A stretch of 11,880 bases of DNA, from the NCBI GenBank assembly GCA_963542625.1, contig CAUTXO010000050.1, positions 1-11,880 of the forward strand, given 5' to 3'. The DNA comes from CAUTXO01 sp963542625 (GTDB lineage Bacteria > Campylobacterota > Campylobacteria > Campylobacterales > SZUA-545). The notes beneath the pieces were generated by a model, which made no database searches, was not told the DNA's origin, and saw only the letters and a program-made list of their open reading frames with translations. The stretch's first letter is position 1; the number at the start of each line of letters is the position of its first letter. Below, in pieces: positions 6,844 through 11,880 of this stretch. A program made the position numbers and the translations under genes.

Positions 6844-8464
6844 TCTTTATAACCTTGTGTTTTTCTATTGATTTATTTACTAAATACTGCTGAATTATAG
6901 ACAATATATTATTAGCAAACCAATAAAGCACCAAACCCGCCGGGAAAGTGACGAAAAATACCGTAAAGATCACGGGCAAATATTTCATTATTTTTTCTTG
7001 CATAGGATCTGTGAAGTTTGTTGGCGTGATCTTTTGCTGGAAAAACATCGACGCGCCCATCAAAATAGGCAAAATGAAGTAAGGATCCATAGCTGAGAGA
7101 TCGTTTATGTATAGCCACTCCGAGCCGCGAAGCTCGATTGCATTTACTAAAACCCTGTAAATTGCAAAAAATATCGGGATTTGGATTAGTATCGGAAAGC
7201 ACCCGCCCATTGGGTTTGCGCCGTGTTTTTTGTAAAGATCCATCATCTGCATTTGCATTTTTTGCGGCTCGTTTTTGTATTTGGCTTGCAGTTCTTTGAT
7301 TTTTGGCGCAAGATCTTTGAGCTTTGCCATAGAGACCATTCCCTTGTAGCTAAGCGGATACAAAATTATTTTTACGATGATTATAAACACGATGATAGAC
7401 CAGCCCCAGTTTCCAACGTAGGCGTTTATGAAGTCCAAAAACTTAAAAAGCGGCGCGGCTAAAAAGGTGAAGATCCCGTATTCAACGGCGTGGATTAGCT
7501 TAGGATCAATTGACTTTAAAAGCCCGACGTTTTTTGGACCGATGTAGCCGTTTAGCGCAAGGCTGCCGTTAGCTTTTACAAAAGCAAGCGGGCTATCGTC
7601 TGCTACCTTATTATAATAGACGTCAAACGAAGCGTTAAAATCATAAAAAAGCGTTGCGTAGTATCTATCAAAGGCGCTTACCATTTTTGCGCCGGTAAAA
7701 ACTTCATCGCCCTTTGCGTCGCCGTCTTCTATGACTTCTATCGTTTCGTCTTTTTCAAGCACCAAAGATCCGTGCACGGATAGCGCATCGACTTCAAGAT
7801 CTGGTCTAAACCCAGGCGTAATAAAAAACGTTTCTGGCTTGCTCGCGCGCACACTAAGCGTGTAATTACCGTTTGGATAAAACGTCAGCTCCTTTGTTAG
7901 GGTAAGATCTTTTAGCCTTTGCTCTAGGATTACCTTTTGTGCGGTGCTTGAAGCGTCTGCATAAGCCGTGCTTGAAACATAGGGCGTTTTAAACGCTGCT
8001 TCGTTAAGCTCGGCGTTTGCAAAGCGCAACTCTAAAGGCTTTGTGTGCGTTTGCGCGAATAATGAAACGGGCTTTTCTCTGCCCTTTTCGTTGTAGCTGG
8101 CAACGGATATGCGCCCTAAACTATCTACGCTAAGGTTTGCGTCTTTTATAGATACACGTAAAATAACATCGCCGCTTGCGCTTAGCGCAGCGCCTGGAGC
8201 TTTAAAAGCGCCGCCAGAGCTTGCTTGCATTTGGTTTTGCGCGGGCGCTTGGTTTGCTGTGGCGTTTGGCGCTGAGTTTGTTGATGTAGAGCTTGGAGCC
8301 AAATTTGGCGCGCTAGCTTGCATTGTGGCGCTTGCGTTTGCACCAGCGCTAGTGTTTAGATCTTGCCTTAGTTTTGAGTAGTAGAAGTGATCGTAAAACA
8401 AAAAAAACACGAATATCAAAGCAACGGCTATTATTAATCGTTTTGTGGCGTCTAAATTTTCCAA
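6836..8464 (-). CDS. yidC: YidC/Oxa1 membrane protein insertase
   Basis: YidC inserts and folds inner-membrane proteins, alone or with SecYEG. In this 542-residue protein, residues about 9-28 are the N-terminal signal-anchor helix. Residues about 37-98 are a low-complexity Ala/Ser/Asn/Gln linker. The periplasmic beta domain follows to about 325, and the conserved core with its membrane helices runs from about 330 to 530. It contains WGWSIIVFIIIVKIILYPLS, the cytoplasmic hairpin rich in KIKELQAKYKNEPQKMQMQMM, and the hallmark GCFPILIQIPIFFAIYRVL. The start is TTG at 8464, with AAGGA eight bases upstream. No ATG fits, because the N-terminus (ENLDATKRLI) sits right there. Only five bases separate it from the rnpA stop, leaving no room for the yidD usually found between them. 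Confidence 0.97.
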   Translation of the reverse strand: MENLDATKRLIIAVALIFVFFLFYDHFYYSKLRQDLNTSAGANASATMQASAPNLAPSSTSTNSAPNATANQAPAQNQMQASSGGAFKAPGAALSASGDVILRVSIKDANLSVDSLGRISVASYNEKGREKPVSLFAQTHTKPLELRFANAELNEAAFKTPYVSSTAYADASSTAQKVILEQRLKDLTLTKELTFYPNGNYTLSVRASKPETFFITPGFRPDLEVDALSVHGSLVLEKDETIEVIEDGDAKGDEVFTGAKMVSAFDRYYATLFYDFNASFDVYYNKVADDSPLAFVKANGSLALNGYIGPKNVGLLKSIDPKLIHAVEYGIFTFLAAPLFKFLDFINAYVGNWGWSIIVFIIIVKIILYPLSYKGMVSMAKLKDLAPKIKELQAKYKNEPQKMQMQMMDLYKKHGANPMGGCFPILIQIPIFFAIYRVLVNAIELRGSEWLYINDLSAMDPYFILPILMGASMFFQQKITPTNFTDPMQEKIMKYLPVIFTVFFVTFPAGLVLYWFANNILSIIQQYLVNKSIEKHKVIKND

Positions 8465-8469
8465 TATTT

Positions 8470-8790
8470 TTATCCTTGAGTGCTAATTTTTGCTAAGACA
8501 AAATCAAAATCTCTCCGGATCTTGGCAAAACCGGCAAGATCTATGTCTTTTTTAGCGATCATCACAAAGCTACCACTGCTTAAATCATACAAACGCATAA
8601 GCCCGCGCAACCTTCTTTTTGCCCTGTTTCTCGTAACGGCATTGCCGATTTTTTTAGAAGCAACGAAGCCCGCGCGAAAATCCGTTTCCTTTAAATAAAC
8701 AAGGGTAAAAAACTTTGTGTAGAAAGACTTGCCGTTTTTAAAAACCCTTTGAAAATCCGAAGATTTTTTAAGAGTTGTTAGGCGGATAAT
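8470..8790 (-). CDS. rnpA: RnpA, protein component of ribonuclease P, with probable ATT start
   Basis: RnpA binds the RNase P RNA and helps mature the 5' ends of tRNAs. The frame reads LTTLKKSSDFQRVFKNGKSF at the N-terminus, and KKIGNAVTRNRAKRRLRGLM at residues about 46-65, which holds the RNR signature. It ends at TAA 8470. From ATT at 8790 the product is 106 residues, the normal length. No ATG, GTG or TTG exists in this frame between an upstream TAG (near 8859) and codon 61, so a standard caller would see at most a 46-residue remnant from TTG at 8610 and may omit the gene. AAAGGGA lies about eight bases before the ATT; ATC directly after is the alternative. The start lies 13 bases inside rpmH. 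The gene is certain; the exact start codon is inference. Confidence 0.93.
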   Translation of the reverse strand: MIRLTTLKKSSDFQRVFKNGKSFYTKFFTLVYLKETDFRAGFVASKKIGNAVTRNRAKRRLRGLMRLYDLSSGSFVMIAKKDIDLAGFAKIRRDFDFVLAKISTQG

Positions 8791-8912
8791 CTTTTTCTTC
8801 CCTTTGCTCTTCTGCGTCTGATGACCGCGCGCCCGCTTTTGGTTGCCATTCTGGCCCTAAAACCGTGCTTGTTTGCTCGTTTTCTCCTTGACGGTTGATA
8901 AGTTCGTTTCAT
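8778..8912 (-). CDS. rpmH: Ribosomal protein bL34
   Basis: This 44-residue, strongly basic protein of the large ribosomal subunit opens MKRTYQPSRRKRANKHGF, continues RARMATKSGRAVIRRRRAKG and ends RKRLSA, the full canonical L34 length and pattern. The ATG at 8912 is preceded by AAGGA at a normal distance. It is the first gene of the minus-strand superoperon and lies directly downstream of a TATAAT promoter. Its last four codons and stop overlap the start of rnpA in another frame, the arrangement that lets L34 translation drive RnpA synthesis. It is too short for simple ORF-length filters. Confidence 0.98.
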   Translation of the reverse strand: MKRTYQPSRRKRANKHGFRARMATKSGRAVIRRRRAKGRKRLSA

Positions 8913-8945
8913 AAAGGATCCTTAAGATTTGAAAATAAGTGCGGG

Positions 8946-8951
8946 ATTATA
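8946..8951 (-). promoter_or_regulatory. -10 element of the rpmH superoperon promoter
   Basis: On the minus strand a perfect TATAAT, preceded by GGGTT, lies at 8951-8946, about 34 bases before the rpmH ATG, so transcription would begin near 8939. The upstream part is T-rich with no good TTGACA, which is normal for Campylobacter sigma-70 promoters, where the -35 is poorly conserved. It sits almost face to face with the response-regulator promoter, so the two may interfere or share a regulator site. Confidence 0.65.
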
Positions 8952-8960
8952 AACCCAAAG

Positions 8961-8969
8961 TGATAAAAT
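8961..8969 (+). promoter_or_regulatory. Extended -10 of the two-component operon promoter
   Basis: TGATAAAAT fits an extended -10 (TG, one base, then TAAAAT at 8964-8969). It leads to a start near 8976 and a leader of about 20 bases before the ATG at 8997. AAAGGG at 8986-8991 is the probable ribosome-binding site. The site lies only about 13 bases from the rpmH -10 on the other strand. Autoregulation by the response regulator is plausible, but no clear direct repeat marks its operator. Confidence 0.5.
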
Positions 8970-8996
8970 AAGACTTAAAAATCACAAAGGGCACCG

Positions 8997-9689
8997 ATGA
9001 TAGACGCAATTATGATAGAAGACGACGGCGAACTAGCCGAGATCTTAACCGAATTTCTTGCAAAAAAAGACATCAAAGTTACCAATTACAGCTCGCCAGA
9101 TGTGGGGTTGTCCGCGCTTGAATTTAAGAAGTTTGACATAGCCATTTTGGATCTTTCCTTGCCGGATATGGACGGGATAGAAGTTTGCGACATAATCACA
9201 AAAAACTACAAATTGCCGCTTATTATTTCATCTGCGCGCTCGGATATTTCCGACAAAATAACGACGCTAAAAATGGGCGCGGACGACTACCTGCCAAAGC
9301 CTTACGACCCGCTTGAATTGGTGGCTAGGATCTATACCGTTTTGAGGCGCTACAATAGCTCTAAAGATCTTGACGCCAAAAGCCCCCAGGTGCAAAAAAA
9401 GCAATCCGATTTCACGCTTGATGAAAACGCGATGGAGATAAAATTGCTAGGCAAACCGCTAAAACTCACAAACGCCGAATACGGAATTTTGCGCTATTTC
9501 ATACAAAAACAAGGCTTCGTCGTCTCAAGGGAGGACATCATAAACAGCGTTGATGCCATAAATTACGAAAGTAGCGAAAAAAGCATAGACGTCATCGTTT
9601 CTAGGATACGCTCAAAAATTGGCGAAAACACGAAAAATCCAAAGTATATCCAAGCCGTCAGGGGCGTTGGATACAAATTTAACGGCTAA
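8997..9689 (+). CDS. OmpR/PhoB-type response regulator (ArsR/RacR-like)
   Basis: This is a DNA-binding regulator activated by phosphorylation from the kinase encoded next to it. In 230 residues, the receiver domain (1-118) has the acidic pair E8, D9, D10, phospho-acceptor D52 in IAILDLSLPDMDG, the conserved Ser at 78-79 and Lys 101 in LPKPYD. A linker to about 137 precedes a winged-helix domain (138-229) with LTNAEYGILRYFIQKQG and the recognition-helix block IDVIVSRIRSKIGE. The stretch IISSARSDISDKITTLKMGADDYLPKPYDP resembles, from memory, Campylobacter RacR and the acid-responsive H. pylori ArsR (HP0166). In H. pylori that pair lies next to hemB, as here. I prefer that assignment but cannot separate the two. 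Signal and targets are not visible in the sequence. Here ArsR means acid response, unrelated to the arsenic repressor of the same name. Confidence 0.93.
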   Translation: MIDAIMIEDDGELAEILTEFLAKKDIKVTNYSSPDVGLSALEFKKFDIAILDLSLPDMDGIEVCDIITKNYKLPLIISSARSDISDKITTLKMGADDYLPKPYDPLELVARIYTVLRRYNSSKDLDAKSPQVQKKQSDFTLDENAMEIKLLGKPLKLTNAEYGILRYFIQKQGFVVSREDIINSVDAINYESSEKSIDVIVSRIRSKIGENTKNPKYIQAVRGVGYKFNG

Positions 9690-9692
9690 GTT

Positions 9693-10940
9693 TTGTTTAA
9701 AAAATCCATATTTTTTTCTCTAACGTTTTTCTTTTTGTTTGCGCTCGTTAGCATTGTGGGGTTTTTCTCCGTGCTGCTTGTGGTGGAGCGTAAAAGCGAG
9801 ATCCAACGCGAATACGAGCGGCTGGATAAGGCGGTCAAGGTAACAAACGATTTCATAGAAAGGCAAATGCCGACGGTGTTTCTTGATGAGCATTTAAAGG
9901 ATCTTAGCGTCAAGCTGCTTGACCCAACCAAGCTTAGTTTTTTAGTTAAAGATCTAACGCCGACGGACTTTTTCACCAGAAACAGAAACTCCTTTTTGCT
10001 CTACCGCCTAAATGATAAAAAAATCATAATGGTAAAAATTGACGACTACCGGATTGTGTTTTTTGAAGACTCGCGCAAAAGAGATTCCGTTAGATCCTCG
10101 CTGATTTTTGTTGGCTTTATGCTTTCTTTTATCACAATAACCATCACATACGTTGGCGTGCTGGAAAAATTAACGCCACTAAGAAAACTAGAGCAAAATG
10201 TGATTATGTTTGGGCGTGGCAAACCGCTTGAAAGCATAGACACAAGCGGTAGCGATGAGATCTCAACGCTGGCAAAGAGCTTCACAGAAACGGCAAAACG
10301 GCTCACAAAGCTAAAAATGTCGCGCGAATTTTTTATCCGCAACATTATGCACGAGCTAAAAACGCCAATCACAAAGGGCAAGATCACAACGCAACTGCTC
10401 CCGCATTCTGAAAATAAGGAGCGCCTAGAACGCGTTTTTACAAGGCTTGAGCTCTTGATTAAAGAATTTGCGCCGCTTGAAAAGATGATAGCCGAAGCTA
10501 GGCAAAAAGACTGCAAACTCTTTAGAATTGTGGATCTAATAGACGGCGCGCGCGACCTACTCTTTGAAACGGGCACGATCCTAACAAAGAACATCAACAC
10601 AAGCATCAAGGTAGATTACGAGCTTTTTACGATAATTTTCAAAAACCTAATAGAAAACGCCTTTAAATATTCAAGCAATAAAACCGTGCAAATCGAGGAG
10701 CAGCGCGGAGATTTGCGCTTTGTTTCTAAAGGGGAAAGAATGAAAAACTCGCTTTCATTTTATAAAATGCCCTTTACCAAAGACTCCAAAGATGGGCTTG
10801 GGCTTGGCTTGTATATCGTCGATATGGCGCTAAAAAACCACGACATCAAGCTGCAATACACTTACGAAAACGGTTGCAACATCTTTTACTTTAGCATTCA
10901 AGACCAAAGCGTGCAGGATCTAGGGGCGCCCAAGATCTAA
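9693..10940 (+). CDS. ArsS-family membrane sensor histidine kinase, TTG start
   Basis: This is the sensor partner of the response regulator three bases upstream. In 415 residues, membrane helix 1 is at about 5-31 and a periplasmic sensor of about 100 residues (32-133) follows. Membrane helix 2 is at about 134-157, a HAMP-like segment at about 158-210, and the dimerisation/phospho-acceptor helix has H220 in IMHELKTPI. The ATPase domain has N-box NLIENAFKYS (318-327) and G-box DGLGLGLYIVD (367-377). The usual D-x-G-x-G (G1) box is absent; VSKGERMKNSLSFYKMPFTKDSK stands there, as I recall for ArsS-type kinases. The TTG start has no strong ribosome-binding site, so coupling to the upstream stop is likely. 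The last dozen residues (DQSVQDLGAPKI) and the stop codon are written in the AGATCT-repeat sequence, so the C-terminal tail probably grew from or into the repeat. Confidence 0.92.
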   Translation: MFKKSIFFSLTFFFLFALVSIVGFFSVLLVVERKSEIQREYERLDKAVKVTNDFIERQMPTVFLDEHLKDLSVKLLDPTKLSFLVKDLTPTDFFTRNRNSFLLYRLNDKKIIMVKIDDYRIVFFEDSRKRDSVRSSLIFVGFMLSFITITITYVGVLEKLTPLRKLEQNVIMFGRGKPLESIDTSGSDEISTLAKSFTETAKRLTKLKMSREFFIRNIMHELKTPITKGKITTQLLPHSENKERLERVFTRLELLIKEFAPLEKMIAEARQKDCKLFRIVDLIDGARDLLFETGTILTKNINTSIKVDYELFTIIFKNLIENAFKYSSNKTVQIEEQRGDLRFVSKGERMKNSLSFYKMPFTKDSKDGLGLGLYIVDMALKNHDIKLQYTYENGCNIFYFSIQDQSVQDLGAPKI

Positions 10941-11163
10941 GCCAAGCGCCGGCGCGCCCGCTCTAAGATCCGCGCTAGATCTAAAAGCGCCGCAAGATCC
11001 AAGCGGCGGCCCAAGATCTTAAGCCAGAACTTGAGCTAAGATCTATGCAAGATCTAAGCCTGCGTAGATCCAAGCAAAATCTAAGAGCGCCAAGATCTTG
11101 AGCGCCGGCTTAGATCTAAGCGCTAGCTAGCCACCACGCTAGCTACGCGTTTTATCCAAGATC
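10931..11163. repeat. Gene-free cluster of AGATC-core repeats between converging operons
   Basis: The 198 bases between the kinase stop and the hemB stop hold no credible gene; what fills them is a repeat. With its edges, the stretch has eleven GATC cores starting at 10934, 10967, 10978, 10996, 11015, 11040, 11051, 11067, 11094, 11113 and 11160, plus a one-base variant (AAATCT) near 11078. Typical units read GCAAGATCTAAGCC, CTAAGATCCGC and GTAGATCCAAGC, so the consensus is roughly [CT][AT]AGATC[TC]AAGC. Spacing is irregular (11 to 33 bases), unlike a CRISPR or VNTR. Because the core is palindromic, inverted pairs abound: GCTTAGATCTAAGC at 11108-11121 is a perfect 14-base palindrome. AGATCTTA at 11014-11021 pairs with TAAGATCT at 11037-11044. 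Confidence 0.85.
11119..11153. terminator. Hairpin at the convergent gene ends, possible terminator
   Basis: TAGCTAGC (11124-11131) and GCTAGCTA (11138-11145) form an 8-base-pair stem with a six-base loop. The stem is lengthened by about three to five pairs past a one-base bulge. On the plus strand TTTT follows at 11150-11153, so it may end the two-component transcript. On the minus strand it spans the hemB stop codon and has no T tract. It is the strongest hairpin I can see in this stretch, but the T run is short. Confidence 0.35.
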
Positions 11164-11880
11164 TTGCAGATTTCTTTTGTGTGGTAGGTGATTATTAGCG
11201 ACGCGCCCGCGCGTTTAAAGCCCGTCATTGTCTCCATCAAGATCCGCTCATAATCCACAATCCCGCTTTTTTGCGCAAGTTTAAGCAAGGAATACTCGCC
11301 GCTTACATTATAAACGCAAATAGGCAGCAGGGTTTTTTGCCGCAGGGCGTGCACCACGTCAAGGTAGGCAAGAGCGGGCTTTACCATCAAAATATCCGCG
11401 CCTTGGAGCTCGTCTTCTAGGCTTTCAGCGATTGCTTCGTTTAGGTTTGCCGGATCCATTTGGTAGCTCTTTCTGTCGCCAAAACTAGGTGCGCTATCCG
11501 CCGCATCTCTAAAGGGGCCGTAATACGCGCTTGCAAATTTCGTCGAATACGCCATTATGGGAAGATTTGCGTGCCCGCCATCATCTAGCGCGGATCTTAG
11601 TGCGGCGATTATGCCGTCCATCATACCGCTTGGCGCAATCATATCCGCCCCATTTGCGGCGTGGATTAAGGCTTGTTTAGCGGAAATTTCTAGTGTTAGG
11701 TCGTTATGAACGTAGCCGTTTTCATCTAAGATCCCGCAATGCCCGTGGTCTGTGTATTCACAAAAGCAAAGGTCGGTAATTACAAAAAGCGCAGGGAAGC
11801 GCTCCTTTATGGCTCTTAGCGCGCGTGCGATTAGCCCGTCTGGGTTCAAGGCGTCACTACCGACGCTATCTTTTAAGCTT
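11139..11880 (-). CDS. hemB: HemB, delta-aminolevulinic acid dehydratase (C-terminal part, runs off right edge)
   Basis: HemB (porphobilinogen synthase) condenses two 5-aminolevulinate molecules into porphobilinogen in heme synthesis. The visible 246 residues are about three quarters of the usual 320-330. The coding frame continues upstream through the TTG at 11849, which is an internal Leu: the preceding residues read LKDSVGSDA, matching the family KD-x-x-GS-x-A block. DLCFCEYTDHGHCG carries the three-cysteine zinc site. YSTKFASAYYGPFRDAA carries the first active-site Lys, and ILMVKPALAYLDV the Schiff-base Lys. GDRKSYQMDPAN and VSGEYSLLKLA are also typical. The gene converges on the two-component operon, with its stop inside a hairpin. 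Its start and promoter lie beyond the window. Confidence 0.97.
   Translation of the reverse strand, partial: SLKDSVGSDALNPDGLIARALRAIKERFPALFVITDLCFCEYTDHGHCGILDENGYVHNDLTLEISAKQALIHAANGADMIAPSGMMDGIIAALRSALDDGGHANLPIMAYSTKFASAYYGPFRDAADSAPSFGDRKSYQMDPANLNEAIAESLEDELQGADILMVKPALAYLDVVHALRQKTLLPICVYNVSGEYSLLKLAQKSGIVDYERILMETMTGFKRAGASLIITYHTKEICKILDKTRS

Larger units (their letters stand above)
1..11880. other. Window-wide over-representation of AGATCT/GATC
   Basis: By hand count GATC occurs about 94 times (about 45 expected for this base composition) and AGATCT about 43 times (about 3 to 4 expected). The exact 10-mer AGATCTAAGC occurs at 2871, 3849, 6500, 10933, 11050 and 11112. Within genes the hexamer is used in all three frames, for example as Lys-Ile, Asp-Leu and Arg-Ser in uvrA alone, so codon choice does not explain it. 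It is sparse in the most conserved stretches (about 2990-3420, 4020-4390 and 5700-6220). The counts are by eye and may be off by a few. Confidence 0.8.

Noticed and set aside
6912..7202. Minus-strand 96-codon frame within yidC
   Set aside because: It is out of frame with the strongly conserved YidC core and is a shadow.
8480..8698. Plus-strand open frame of 72 codons
   Set aside because: It lies antisense to rnpA, whose RNR signature shows which strand is coding.
8770..8912. Possible in-frame fusion of rpmH and rnpA
   Set aside because: A first pass suggested one frame, but careful codon splitting gives rpmH its own TAA at 8778 and places rnpA in a different frame.
10931..11163. CRISPR array or minisatellite
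   Set aside because: Units are only about 10-14 bases, spacing is irregular, and there are no equal-length spacers or adjacent cas genes.

Overview
The window looks like chromosomal DNA of a Campylobacter-type member of the Campylobacterota with fairly high GC for the group (mid-40s percent by eye). The evidence is the gene order rpmH-rnpA-yidC-jag/khpB-mnmE-purL, the small-type PurL, and an ArsRS/RacRS-like two-component system beside hemB. I recall that order and that neighbourhood from C. jejuni and H. pylori respectively, and could not look them up.

Left arm, positions 1 to 8912, all on the minus strand: rpmH (L34), rnpA (RNase P protein), yidC (membrane insertase), jag/khpB (RNA-binding protein), mnmE (tRNA-modifying GTPase), purL (purine synthesis), a class II aldolase-fold protein that lacks the metal histidines, a TauE/SafE permease, and the first 355 codons of uvrA, which runs off the left edge. 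The genes overlap by 4 to 14 bases or are separated by at most 34 bases, so this reads as one long superoperon. The only internal promoter I can propose lies before purL.

An 84-base divergent region (8913-8996) holds back-to-back promoters for rpmH (minus) and the two-component operon (plus). The right arm carries an OmpR-type response regulator and an ArsS-family sensor kinase on the plus strand. A convergent 198-base gene-free stretch (10941-11138) follows, packed with AGATCT-type repeats, then the C-terminal three quarters of hemB on the minus strand, which runs off the right edge.

The most unusual signal is not a gene. AGATCT occurs about 43 times by my count, where about 3 to 4 are expected for this composition. 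It occurs in all reading frames and on both arms, and piles up in two clusters: the gene-free stretch before hemB, and a Gly/Ser-rich linker inside the TauE-family gene. A 10-mer core, AGATCTAAGC, recurs exactly six times. This looks like a DNA-level genome signature (uptake, methylation or a spreading repeat).

Two genes also appear to lack ATG, GTG and TTG starts where homology and ribosome-binding sites place them. rnpA seems to start at ATT inside rpmH, and the TauE-family gene at ATA overlapping the previous stop codon. A standard gene caller would truncate or miss rnpA. yidD is absent from its usual place between rnpA and yidC.
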